Numbered from the stretch's first letter, positions 53,024 through 61,527 are shown. The stretch is 64,000 bases of DNA from an uncultured Acetatifactor sp. (GCA_910577235.1 CAJTMX010000027.1:1-64000); one strand, 5' to 3'. A program made the numbers and translations. Notes: generated by a model from the letters alone, not told the origin.

Positions 53024-53956
53024 ATGACAATGCTTGTAACCATTGCCTTTTTAATGGCTGTGGCAGGGTGTTTTATCATGCTGGGGCTGTCGCCGTTTAC
53101 ATTCCTGGACGGATTGGCGGGGTATCTGAAACCGAAAAGCAACAGCATGAAGAAACGGATCAGGGAAAGCAGGAAGAAAAAGGAACCCAAGGGGTTAAAA
53201 CTGCTGTTTGCGGAAGTAAAGGAAATCTTAAGGCTGACCGGGAAAAGCGGGCAGTTCTCCATGCTGTGTGTGCTTGCCATGATCCTGTTTGTGGTGGGGG
53301 TGATGGCAGCCCTCACCATGGACAATGTACTGATGGTGCCGGTGCTGGCAGCGGGCCTTGCACTCCTGCCGTTTTATTATGTGAAATTTACGGCGTCCAG
53401 ACATAAAAAGCAGATCAACACGGAGCTGGAAACGGCCTTATCCATGATAACCACCAGCTATCTGCGGAACAAGAATACCATCATCAGGGCGATTGAGGAA
53501 AACCTGCCGTATCTGAATCCGCCGGTGTCAGAGGTGTTCCGCAGCTTTCTCATGGAGGCAAAGCTGATCAATTCCAACACGGCGGAGGCTCTGGCGGGGC
53601 TGAAAAGCGGCATGGATAATGCGGTGTTCCATGAATGGGTGGATGCCGTCATTGCCTGTCAGGATGATTACAACCTGAAAAATACCCTGCCGCCCATTGT
53701 TTCCAAGCTGTCGGATATGCGTGTGGTGTCGGCGGAACTTGACCTGTTGATTTATGAGCCGGTAAAGGAGTATATCACCATGGTGGTCCTGCTCTTGGGG
53801 AGTATACCGCTGCTGTATTTCTTAAATAAGGAATGGTATGAAACCCTGATGTTTACCGGCTTTGGGAAGGTGCTGCTCGCTGTCTGCGGGGCGGTGGTAT
53901 TTGTGTCCGTGGCGGCGGTGTCGAAGCATACCAGGCCCATTGAATACAGGAAATGA
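53024..53956 (+). CDS. TadB-like type II secretion F-domain protein
   Basis: 310 residues with membrane segments at the N-terminus, near 80-115 and two at the C-terminus (ITMVVLLLGSIPLLYFL, VLLAVCGAVVFVSVAAV). The central cytoplasmic helices contain LETALSMITTSYLRNKNTII, the F-domain core. It forms the membrane platform with TadC. GGAGG precedes the ATG. The TGA stop lies in the outer arm of structured element C. Confidence 0.82.
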   Translation: MTMLVTIAFLMAVAGCFIMLGLSPFTFLDGLAGYLKPKSNSMKKRIRESRKKKEPKGLKLLFAEVKEILRLTGKSGQFSMLCVLAMILFVVGVMAALTMDNVLMVPVLAAGLALLPFYYVKFTASRHKKQINTELETALSMITTSYLRNKNTIIRAIEENLPYLNPPVSEVFRSFLMEAKLINSNTAEALAGLKSGMDNAVFHEWVDAVIACQDDYNLKNTLPPIVSKLSDMRVVSAELDLLIYEPVKEYITMVVLLLGSIPLLYFLNKEWYETLMFTGFGKVLLAVCGAVVFVSVAAVSKHTRPIEYRK

Positions 53957-54032
53957 AGATTCTCTAAGGCACCGGAATACGGTGCCCAAGAGAATCTATA
54001 TCATTTCCGGAAGAACCGCAGGCGGTTCTTCT
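53949..54032 (+). ncRNA. Structured element C between tadB and tadC
   Basis: Outer stem GGAAATGA/TCATTTCC (53949-53956, 54001-54008), the 5' arm including the tadB stop codon. Core hairpin 53957-53973/53981-53997 (AGATTCTCT with AGAGAATCT, an internal mismatch pair, then GGCACC with GGTGCC), linker ATA, then hairpin AAGAACCG/CGGTTCTT (54011-54018, 54023-54030) with a CAGG loop. It has the same plan as elements A and B. A strong GAGGTGAT ribosome site for tadC follows. Confidence 0.7.
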
Positions 54033-54064
54033 TGCGAAAAGTTAGTGAGAGAGGTGATGATGAA

Positions 54065-54940
54065 TTGCAGAACATGATTTTACTGCTCTTTGCCGTGTTT
54101 TTTACGGCAGGGAGCTATTTTATCCTTGCGGAAGTGTTTCAGATACCCACCTACCGCACCAGCCGGGCAATCCTGGCAGTGGGGAAAAGGCAGAAGAAAC
54201 AGGCAAGGAGTGCGGATGCTTTTATTATGGAGCTTTCCGGCAGGATTGCCCGTTTCCTGCCCATGGATGCGTATAAAAAGAGGAAGCTGGCTGCAGCGCT
54301 CCGTTCCGCAGAGATTCCGCTGACGCCGGAGCTTTATATGGCGCAGGCATATGTAAAAGCGGGGCTGATATTCCTGTGTATCATCCCCTGTCTGCTGATT
54401 GTGCCAATCCTTTTTCCGGTGTTCCTGGCGCTGGGGATAGGGGTATTCTTTTCCGAGAGCGGGAAAGCGGAAAAGCTGGTAAAAAAGCGGAGGGAGGAAA
54501 TTGAATTTGAACTTCCCAGGTTTGTGGCAACCGTCACGGAGGAACTGATGGCAAGCCGTGACATCCTTTCCATGCTGGAAACGTACCAGAAGAACGCCGG
54601 GGCAGCGCTTAAGAACGAACTTGCCATCACCACGGCGGATATGCGGACGGGGAATTACGAGGCGGCGCTTACCAGGCTGGAGGCAAGGGTTTCCAGCGCA
54701 ATGCTCTCGGATGTGATAAGGGGGCTGATCGGGTGCATCCGTGGGGATGACGGCGTGGCCTTTTTCCGTATGCTGTCCCATGACATGAAGCAGATCGAAG
54801 TGCAGAGGCTCAAAAAGCTGGCCATGGAAAGGCCGCCGAAGATCAGGCGCTATTCGTTCCTGCTGCTTGCCTGTATGCTGATGGTGTATATGGGTGTCAT
54901 GGGGTATCAGATATTGGGAACCATGTCGGGAATGTTTTAA
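54065..54940 (+). CDS. TadC-like type II secretion F-domain protein
   Basis: 291 residues from TTG 54065, 7 bases after GAGAGGTGAT; ATG 54074 is an alternative. Membrane segments at the start (ILLLFAVFFTAGSYFI), near 95-125 and at the end (FLLLACMLMVYMGVMG). Cytoplasmic helices include EEIEFELPRFVATVTEELMA and MLETYQ, an F-domain pattern. Partner of TadB in the Tad platform. Confidence 0.82.
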   Translation: MQNMILLLFAVFFTAGSYFILAEVFQIPTYRTSRAILAVGKRQKKQARSADAFIMELSGRIARFLPMDAYKKRKLAAALRSAEIPLTPELYMAQAYVKAGLIFLCIIPCLLIVPILFPVFLALGIGVFFSESGKAEKLVKKRREEIEFELPRFVATVTEELMASRDILSMLETYQKNAGAALKNELAITTADMRTGNYEAALTRLEARVSSAMLSDVIRGLIGCIRGDDGVAFFRMLSHDMKQIEVQRLKKLAMERPPKIRRYSFLLLACMLMVYMGVMGYQILGTMSGMF

Positions 54941-54952
54941 CAGGGAGGAGCC

Positions 54953-55363
54953 ATGAAAAAGAGAATAAGGGATGTATGTAAAAACCGCAGGGGAGAGGGC
55001 TATATTGACACTGCCGTGGGGATATTGTGCCTCATGCTCGTGGTGGCGCTTGCCATGGTACTGTTCCCGGTGTTCATGAAGAAACAGCAGCTTGATTCCT
55101 TTGCGGAGAACATAGTCAGGCAGGCGGAGATCGTGGGCAGTACGGACGTGTCCGGCAGGATTGCGCAGTTAAAGCAGGAAACAGGGCTTGACCCGCAGAT
55201 ACAGTGGGACTGCGATTATTACAGCGGAAACAGGGTGCAGTTAAACGGAGATATACAGGTGACACTGACTCAGCGGGTTGATATTGGTTTCTTTGGGTTT
55301 GGCTCTTTTCCCATAGAACTGAAAGCAAGGGCAAGCGGCAAGAGCGAAGTTTATTATAAGTGA
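54953..55363 (+). CDS. DUF4320 / TadE-like pseudopilin
   Basis: 136 residues. A basic start with RRGEGYIDTAVGI precedes one membrane segment (LCLMLVVALAMVLFPVF), then a helical and beta domain ending GKSEVYYK. This fits DUF4320, small single-pass proteins found with ICE Tad genes and similar in plan to TadE pseudopilins. The GEG/YID junction could be the prepilin cleavage area; not certain. GGGAGGAG precedes the ATG. Confidence 0.75.
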   Translation: MKKRIRDVCKNRRGEGYIDTAVGILCLMLVVALAMVLFPVFMKKQQLDSFAENIVRQAEIVGSTDVSGRIAQLKQETGLDPQIQWDCDYYSGNRVQLNGDIQVTLTQRVDIGFFGFGSFPIELKARASGKSEVYYK

Positions 55364-55373
55364 GGATGCAGGC

Positions 55374-55913
55374 ATGGAAAAATGGAAAAGAGCAGTCGGA
55401 AATCAGAAAGGTATGTCCTATCCGCTTACGGTGGCATTGGTGCTGGCGCTGCTTATTGTATTGTGTGTGCTGGCAGAGTTTTTCCGGCTTTCCGTCATTG
55501 CTTACGGGGTGAGGGATTCCCTGCAGGAATCCGTCATATCCGTTGCAGTCACAAACTATGACGAGGTTTATGACGGGCTGCGGGAGGGGTACAGTGGAGG
55601 CTATTTTATGACAGGGGACTGCTGGGAAGAAACTCTTGATTATGGGGATGTGTATACCCAGCTTGACCGGATACTGGGGACGAACCCTGACGGCAGTTAT
55701 CATGTGAAATGGCAGGGAAACGGATATGAGTACCGGATAACCGGCTTAAGTGTAGTAATCAGCAATGCGCCCTTTGCGCCGGGGAGTGCCGGGCAGAATT
55801 TTGAGGCGGACATTTCGGTGCAGCTGGAGATACCTTTATCCTTTGGGTGGGAGGCTCTGTCGCCCATCCGTATGACAGTCAGGACAAAAGCTGCCTATAT
55901 GCCCAAGTTCTGA
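55374..55913 (+). CDS. Pseudopilin-like ICE protein
   Basis: 179 residues with one N-terminal membrane segment (TVALVLALLIVLCVLAEFF) preceded by a basic region with KGMSYP, then an exported-type domain (YDEVYDGLREGYSGGYF, YRITGLSVVISNAPF). The plan of a TadE/TadF-like minor pilin; unnamed. Starts 10 bases after the DUF4320 gene, so clearly part of the same set. Confidence 0.65.
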   Translation: MEKWKRAVGNQKGMSYPLTVALVLALLIVLCVLAEFFRLSVIAYGVRDSLQESVISVAVTNYDEVYDGLREGYSGGYFMTGDCWEETLDYGDVYTQLDRILGTNPDGSYHVKWQGNGYEYRITGLSVVISNAPFAPGSAGQNFEADISVQLEIPLSFGWEALSPIRMTVRTKAAYMPKF

Positions 55914-55918
55914 AAACA

Positions 55919-56104
55919 ATGGACAGGAGTGCGGGATATGTGGTAGATTATGATGAGAAACAAAAAAGAGCAACGAAAAAGATTTTAAATCTGCCGGAAA
56001 ATGTCTGGACGCACTTGAAAGTCTGGGGTATGATGAAGTTGGATAAAAGTAGGACAGCATTTGCCGTAAAAGCGATTTTATGGAAAGTGAGGTCTTTGAG
56101 ATGA
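55919..56104 (+). CDS. Doubtful small ORF after the pseudopilin genes
   Basis: 61 codons from ATG 55919, fully open to TGA at 56104, overlapping the next start by 4 bases. It has no ribosome site and no membrane segment. Composition is less GC-rich than neighbours; it reads KRATKKILNLPENVW in the middle. It may be a real small protein or a leftover; if not coding, this is a 187-base gap with nothing else visible. Confidence 0.3.
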   Translation: MDRSAGYVVDYDEKQKRATKKILNLPENVWTHLKVWGMMKLDKSRTAFAVKAILWKVRSLR

Positions 56105-56754
56105 AAAAAGAATATGAGAAGAATAAGAAGCTGGTGGTGATTATCCTTGCTGTAGCGGCAGTGTGCCTTGCAGGAGGGCTGTGCCTGTATCTGGCAAAGC
56201 TGGGAACTCCGGCGCAGGCTGATGCAAAAGGCCGGCAGGAGACAACAGAGCCGCCGGAGGTAACGGTCCCTGAGATCAGCAGTCCGGAGCAGACTCCTGA
56301 TTCAAAGGAAACGGCGGCTCAGGAGGAAAGCACTGCTCCAGAGGAAACTGCAGCCCCGAAAGAAACGGCTGTTCCGGAGGAAAATGGAAATGGCGGAGCA
56401 GAAACGGAACCCTCACAGAGCATGGAACCGTCATCTGCGGGCAGTCAGGCGGACGGGGAATCGGCAGGGGAGGGCAGCGAGCCGCCCAAGACCAGGGAAG
56501 ATGCGCAGGCGCCTACAGAAAAGCCGGAACCTGCAGGCGGGGATGCGGCAGGGAATCCGGAGCAGCCGCCCCAGTATGAACCGGAGGTTACGGAGCCGGA
56601 ACAGAAACCGGAGGAACCGGCAGGGGGAACCGTCAATGAGAACGGACAGGTGTATGTGCCTGGGTTTGGATATATGGATGCCCCGGATGCTCCGGTATCC
56701 TACCCGGCAGGGTCAAATGGAGATTGGGACAAACAGATCGGTGATATGAATTAA
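56101..56754 (+). CDS. DUF6550-like anchored proline/glutamate-rich protein
   Basis: 217 residues. One N-terminal membrane anchor (LVVIILAVAAVCLAGGLCLY), then about 140 residues of Pro/Glu/Thr/Ala low-complexity sequence and a short conserved end, QVYVPGFGYMDAP, finishing near KQIGDMN. The YVPGFG and final IGxM signature fits DUF6550-like ICE proteins. It probably spans the cell wall as a stalk. A terminator follows. Confidence 0.7.
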   Translation: MKKEYEKNKKLVVIILAVAAVCLAGGLCLYLAKLGTPAQADAKGRQETTEPPEVTVPEISSPEQTPDSKETAAQEESTAPEETAAPKETAVPEENGNGGAETEPSQSMEPSSAGSQADGESAGEGSEPPKTREDAQAPTEKPEPAGGDAAGNPEQPPQYEPEVTEPEQKPEEPAGGTVNENGQVYVPGFGYMDAPDAPVSYPAGSNGDWDKQIGDMN

Positions 56755-56776
56755 ACAGAACAGGAATTATATTTGG

Positions 56777-56805
56777 GAGCATGGTGCAGGCCATGCTCTC
56801 TTTTT
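56777..56805 (+). terminator. Terminator after the Tad/DUF6550 genes
   Basis: Perfect 8-bp stem GAGCATGG/CCATGCTC (56777-56784, 56791-56798), 6-base loop, then TCTTTTT. It ends the transcription unit that carries the pilus genes. Confidence 0.85.
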
Positions 56806-56812
56806 ACCTGTC

Positions 56813-56842
56813 TTGACACGCTGTGATGCAACATGGTATAAC
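56813..56842 (+). promoter_or_regulatory. Promoter of the 66-residue protein gene
   Basis: -35 TTGACA (56813-56818) and -10 TATAAC (56837-56842) separated by 18 bases, immediately after the terminator. This is one of the best sigma-A type promoters in the window. Confidence 0.75.
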
Positions 56843-56892
56843 AGGATAAACAAGCATATCTTTAAACTGCGATAAACAAGGAGGATGGATTA

Positions 56893-57093
56893 ATGGGAAA
56901 GCCAGTAAAAAAAGAGAATGCTTTGCCGATGATACCGACAGCTAAACCGGATAAAGTTGAAACATATGGTGGAAAGCAAACAGCGCGTGTTACCAAGATT
57001 TATAAGCAAAAGGATGGTTCTGTTGTAAAAGCAACCAGAAAAATAAACAAAGATGGTTCTATTTCCGATAAGATTGAGCATAGGCATATGTAG
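56893..57093 (+). CDS. Small basic ICE protein with its own promoter
   Basis: 66 residues, rich in Lys, unrecognised. The ATG follows AAGGAGGATGG. The C-terminal half (RVTKIYKQKDGSVVKATRKI) suggests small beta-strands. It is flanked by its own promoter and a terminator, is more AT-rich than its neighbours, and so looks like an independently expressed, perhaps recently acquired, gene. It could be a regulator or small nucleic-acid-binding protein; no function is claimed. Confidence 0.6.
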   Translation: MGKPVKKENALPMIPTAKPDKVETYGGKQTARVTKIYKQKDGSVVKATRKINKDGSISDKIEHRHM

Positions 57094-57145
57094 CATTAAA
57101 AGTCCCATGTTCGGTTTGAAAAATGATTATATGCACTTTGATAGG

Positions 57146-57176
57146 TTCCCAGTGAGTTTATCTCGCTGGGAATTTT
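57146..57176 (+). terminator. Terminator after the small basic protein gene
   Basis: Stem TTCCCAG/CTGGGAA with an inner GAG/CTC and one mismatch, loop TTTAT, then TTTTG. About 50 bases after the stop codon. Confidence 0.75.
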
Positions 57177-57201
57177 GTGGTTAAAATTGGGAGGAAGAAA
57201 A

Positions 57202-58965
57202 TTGAAAAGATCACTTATTGCAGTATTTCTGATATTTATTATGCTGCTTGCCGGAACCCTGACCGTCTATGCGGAAGGGAGCGGAAATGTGGATGGTGGA
57301 GGCGGCAGCCTGAACCATGGCACAAAGTCCTATAACTGGCCGGGTAATTCCTATCAGGGAGTGAGAGTGACCGTGGTGGATACACAATCAGGAGAGATTG
57401 TGGCAGGACCCGTGGATTTTTCCAATAAAGATTTATCTGGAATATCAGGGAAAATGATACATTTTGGAAAAGTAAGTAAGATGCAGTATCGGGACGGTGC
57501 GGCGCTGACCGCTCAGACATCACAGTATGTATGCTATAAGCCGACTACTGCTATGCCCAAGATCATATCAAGCAACAGCAGCAAGGCAAGCATCACGCAG
57601 ATCAAGCGGTATTTCTGCTCGGAAGGGGCGGCATCCATGATGGCCGAGAAAACAGGCATGAATCTGGCAGAGCTGACGGACGGCTCCTGTAAGCTGGTGA
57701 TAGAGCCTGTCATCTACCTGATTTACAACAACCTGTATTTTGCCATGACGACCACGGAGGCAGGGCTTTATAACCGGATGCTGGGGGGCGGTCTGGGGGC
57801 GCATTTCCCTACGGTGGTTATGAAGAACCTTGCCCTTGCCCTGTTCCTTGAGAAAGCGGATCTTGGTTTTTCAGCCTATACCGGTTCCAAGACCACGGCG
57901 AGGACTACGGAAGAAATGATCGGGATGTTGGGTATCGGCATTATCAGTTATAAGGGTGCGCCGCCCACGGAGGCGGAATATGACGCTGTATATCGGATCG
58001 ACACAGATGTTATCACTTCCACCACGTTATCTACAACGGACGAGATTAACAATGATGCCACGGCCACAGTGACCTTTTCCATGGGAGGCAGGAGTTACCG
58101 GATGACCGGGGTGGTGATGCCGAAAAACGGGAGCCAGCTTGTGTGGGTCAAATGGCATACGCCCTCTGTCCCCTGCGAGATCACCATCCATATATCATCA
58201 GATAAGGGGAGCCTTGCTACCACTACCATCAGGGCAAACGTGGTGGACTTAAATGAGAACCCGCCGCCTGACCCCATGGCGGACGACCGCTATGACGGTT
58301 ACAGCAGGCCGGCATTACCGGCGGGGCAGGATGTGGCAGGCTTAAGCTGGGGAGTCTGGCGGTGCTGGTGGCACGCAAACTGGGTGTGGGTGCCTGACTG
58401 GGATTGGGAGAGCGGGGATCATGATGCAGGTTGTCCTGTGGGCTGTACTTCCAATCATGGGGAGTGGGTGGATAACGGGGAATGGAAGGACAAGGGCTGG
58501 TATGATTATGCCTGGGACGGCTATTCCGCATCTTTATCTGCATCCATGCAGATTGTGCCGGATGAAAAGAATCCAACCGCATCCGGCAGCACCATGAAAT
58601 CGGGGTATGGCATTAACATGACGGCATCAGCCCAAATGCGCTCCGGCGCGCCCTCAGGCCATATCACACAGGTACAGACCTGTGTGGCCTATTTCCCGGA
58701 ATTCCATTATGCCGAATACTGGAGGCTGCTGGAGAGGACAGCGCCGGGGTATTCCGCAGTGTTCCAGTTCTGGGAAAATGAATACAGCACTTATGGCAGA
58801 AGAACGCATTTCACGCCGGTCTGGTTCCCGGATGGGGATTATACCGTGTATGCGCAGGTCATGGATGCCTGGACGCCTGCGGGGATGCTGCGCATCCATT
58901 TAAGTGACGCCGTGACGGTGCAGGACAACCTGTTTTCGGACTGGCACGTCAGACCATTAAATTAG
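57202..58965 (+). CDS. Large secreted Trp-rich ICE protein
   Basis: 587 residues from TTG 57202 behind GGGAGGAAG. A clear signal peptide (LIAVFLIFIMLLAGTLTVYA, cleavage after about residue 25), then a Gly-rich start and several beta-rich regions. A cluster of aromatic residues near 390-440 (WGVWRCWWHANWVWVPDWDW) is unusual, followed by paired WVDNGEWKDKGWYDYAWDGY and a further beta domain. No sortase motif or membrane anchor at the end. Between the pilus and VirB4 genes, it is a good candidate for an extracellular adhesin or channel cap; no family recognised. Confidence 0.6.
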   Translation: MKRSLIAVFLIFIMLLAGTLTVYAEGSGNVDGGGGSLNHGTKSYNWPGNSYQGVRVTVVDTQSGEIVAGPVDFSNKDLSGISGKMIHFGKVSKMQYRDGAALTAQTSQYVCYKPTTAMPKIISSNSSKASITQIKRYFCSEGAASMMAEKTGMNLAELTDGSCKLVIEPVIYLIYNNLYFAMTTTEAGLYNRMLGGGLGAHFPTVVMKNLALALFLEKADLGFSAYTGSKTTARTTEEMIGMLGIGIISYKGAPPTEAEYDAVYRIDTDVITSTTLSTTDEINNDATATVTFSMGGRSYRMTGVVMPKNGSQLVWVKWHTPSVPCEITIHISSDKGSLATTTIRANVVDLNENPPPDPMADDRYDGYSRPALPAGQDVAGLSWGVWRCWWHANWVWVPDWDWESGDHDAGCPVGCTSNHGEWVDNGEWKDKGWYDYAWDGYSASLSASMQIVPDEKNPTASGSTMKSGYGINMTASAQMRSGAPSGHITQVQTCVAYFPEFHYAEYWRLLERTAPGYSAVFQFWENEYSTYGRRTHFTPVWFPDGDYTVYAQVMDAWTPAGMLRIHLSDAVTVQDNLFSDWHVRPLN

Positions 58966-58981
58966 AATAGCGGAGGATAAG

Positions 58982-59671
58982 ATGGACAGTCTTTTATTTC
59001 CTATAATCATGCTTGCCGTCACCCTGACAGGGGGCGGCATTTTGCTGTTGTTTATAAAAACAGCCAGGAAACGTCCGCAGACGGATGCGGACAGTGCGGC
59101 CATACAGACCGCACAGCAGTTTATCAACGTAAAGGACATCCGGGACAAGTACCTGTACACCCGTGACGGGATGGTGTTTGTCTATCTCCGGATCCAGGCC
59201 GTCAGCATTGACCTGTACAGCAGGGCGGAAAAGAATGCGCTGATAAAAACGCTGACGGCAGAGCTTTCCGACATCCAGTATCCTTTCAAATTCATGGCAT
59301 TGTCCCGGCCGGTGGACATATCCCCGCTGATCACGGAAATGGGGGAGATGTTAAAGGAGGCGGAGGACAAGCGGAAAGAGCTGCTGCGGCAGGAAATCCT
59401 GCAGATGGGAGGGTTTGCCCTGTCAGGGGAGATCGTGGAGCGGCAGTTCTATATTGCGATTTGGGAGAAACAGGAGGAGGGAACCGAGAGGGAGCTGTTA
59501 AGGAGGGCATCCCTGCTCTGCGAAAAATTTGCGGCAGGGGGCGTGGCCTGCGGTATTCTGGCAGAAAAGGAGATCGTGCGGCTGCTCAACCTTGTAAACA
59601 ACCCGTCCTACACCCATCTGGAAGATGCGGAAACGGCGGCAAGTATGCCCATGCTGAAGGGAGTGATATGA
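58982..59671 (+). CDS. VirB4-associated membrane protein (TraC/VirB4 N-domain-like)
   Basis: 229 residues, one N-terminal membrane segment (ILLLFIKT area) and a domain reading DKYLYTRDGMVFVYLRIQ, FKFMALSRPVDISPL, SGEIVERQFYIAIWEK. This resembles the N-terminal domain that precedes the motor in other transfer ATPases, here encoded as a separate protein just before and coupled (4-base overlap) to virB4. GGAGGATAAG precedes the ATG. Confidence 0.7.
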   Translation: MDSLLFPIIMLAVTLTGGGILLLFIKTARKRPQTDADSAAIQTAQQFINVKDIRDKYLYTRDGMVFVYLRIQAVSIDLYSRAEKNALIKTLTAELSDIQYPFKFMALSRPVDISPLITEMGEMLKEAEDKRKELLRQEILQMGGFALSGEIVERQFYIAIWEKQEEGTERELLRRASLLCEKFAAGGVACGILAEKEIVRLLNLVNNPSYTHLEDAETAASMPMLKGVI

Positions 59672-61527
59672 TGAAGCGTACAGCGCAGGCGGCGGAACAG
59701 GCGCCGGTGAACAATGCCCTGTTAAATGTAGTGACGCCCATGGGACTGTCTTTTGAAAAGAACAGGCTTTCCATCGGGGAAAATATCGGAAAGGCTTACG
59801 GCATTATACGTTATCCGCAGAAAGTGGAGGTGGAGTGGCTCTCCAGGCTGACGAATATCCCCGGCACCTATGTGTCCATCGGTTTTACACCGGTGGATAA
59901 CGGAGCCCTTATCAATGCCATCTCAAGGAGCGTGGTACAGCAGAGGGGGCTTGCGGACGGGGCAAAGGATCCCCTGTCAAGGCAGCGGGCGGAAAAGGCC
60001 GCCGAGGACGGAGAAAAGGTCATCATGCAGATTGACAGGGAGGGGGAGACCGTAGGGCTGATGAGCGTGGAAATTATGCCAGTGGCCGGTGATGAAAAGG
60101 AATTTAAAAGAGCCTGCCGCCGGGCGGAGAGCGCTGCCAGTGTCATGAAGTGCAAGATCAGGGCAATCCCCAACCTGCAGAAGGAGGCATTCATGCACCT
60201 TTCCCCCACATTCCCCAATCATGTGAAGATGGAGGGCATCCTGCAGAGGGTAGTCCCCTTTTCCACTTTTGTGGGCGGGTTTCCCTTTGCCAGCAGCGGT
60301 TTTAACGATGGGGAGGGGTACTATTTTGCCAAGGACACCAGCGGCGGCCTGGTGATCGTGGATGTGTGGAAACGGGGAGGGGACAGGACCAACAGCAATT
60401 TCTGTGTCATGGGCAATTCCGGGGTGGGGAAGTCCACGGCCATCAAGCATATCCTGCTGGCGGAATACATGAAAGGCACACGCATCATTGTGATTGATCC
60501 GGAATCAGAGTATAAGGATTTGTGCCAGAATCTGGGCGGTGACTGGATCAATGCGGCAGGCGGCTCCAGGGGGATGATCAACCCTCTCCAGGTCAGGCCG
60601 TCGCCCAGGGATGACGAGGACGAAAAAGAGGAACTGCGGCTGTACAGGGATGAGGGGTACGGCATGAATGACCTTGTCAATGGCCAGCTCAGTGAGCTGG
60701 CCATGCATATGAAAAATCTGGAAATCTTCTTCAGCCTTTATATCCCGTCCCTGACGGATATGCAGAAAGCGGTTCTCAAAAAGTGCCTGGTGGAGCTTTA
60801 CCAGAGGTTTCACATCACATGGGAAACGGATGTGGCCGGGTTAAGGCCCCAGGACTTCCCGGTTTTCTCAGACCTTTATGCCTTGGTGCGGGAAAAGACG
60901 GAGGCGGAAAAAGAAAACTCTGTCTATACCGACCTTGCAATGCTTTTATATGACATTGCCGAGGGCGCAGACAGCTTTATCTGGAACGGGCATACCACGG
61001 TGTCAGGCGGTTCCCGTTTTACGGTCATGGACACCCATGCCCTGCAGGAAACAGGCGATAATGTCAAGCGCACCCAGTATTTTAATATCCTGACCTATGA
61101 CTGGGAGCAGATGAGCCGTGACAGGGAGGAGCGTGTGCTGCTCATCTGTGATGAGGCATATCTGATGATCGACCAGAAAGTGCCCCAGTCCCTTGTCTAT
61201 CTCAGGAATGTGATGAAACGGGCCAGGAAGTATGAGGCGGCGCTGGGCATCATCTCCCACAGCCTGGTGGATTTCCTGCATGAGAGCATCAAGCAGTACG
61301 GGCAGGCGCTGCTTGACATCCCCTGTTACAAGATCCTCATGGGGACGGACGGGAAGAACCTGAAAGAAACGGCGGACCTTTATGATTTGACGGAGGCGGA
61401 GCAGGAACTGCTTTTGGCAAGAAAGCGGGGGCACGCCCTGTTCATGGCGGGTGCGAAACGGCTCCATATCCAGTTTGACATACCGGAGTATAAATTCGAT
61501 TATATGGGCAAAGCAGGGGGGCGTTAG
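59668..61527 (+). CDS. VirB4-type transfer ATPase
   Basis: 619-residue motor of the conjugation channel. Walker A VMGNSGVGKSTAIKHILL near 247, ADP/ATP-binding IIVIDPESEYKDL after it, Walker B RVLLICDEAYLMI near 487, and a C-terminal block with RKYEAALGIISHSLVDFL. The N-terminal part is shorter than in long VirB4 proteins, consistent with part of it residing in the preceding gene. Start ATG 59668 (or 59671) overlaps that gene's stop. Confidence 0.92.
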   Translation: MMKRTAQAAEQAPVNNALLNVVTPMGLSFEKNRLSIGENIGKAYGIIRYPQKVEVEWLSRLTNIPGTYVSIGFTPVDNGALINAISRSVVQQRGLADGAKDPLSRQRAEKAAEDGEKVIMQIDREGETVGLMSVEIMPVAGDEKEFKRACRRAESAASVMKCKIRAIPNLQKEAFMHLSPTFPNHVKMEGILQRVVPFSTFVGGFPFASSGFNDGEGYYFAKDTSGGLVIVDVWKRGGDRTNSNFCVMGNSGVGKSTAIKHILLAEYMKGTRIIVIDPESEYKDLCQNLGGDWINAAGGSRGMINPLQVRPSPRDDEDEKEELRLYRDEGYGMNDLVNGQLSELAMHMKNLEIFFSLYIPSLTDMQKAVLKKCLVELYQRFHITWETDVAGLRPQDFPVFSDLYALVREKTEAEKENSVYTDLAMLLYDIAEGADSFIWNGHTTVSGGSRFTVMDTHALQETGDNVKRTQYFNILTYDWEQMSRDREERVLLICDEAYLMIDQKVPQSLVYLRNVMKRARKYEAALGIISHSLVDFLHESIKQYGQALLDIPCYKILMGTDGKNLKETADLYDLTEAEQELLLARKRGHALFMAGAKRLHIQFDIPEYKFDYMGKAGGR

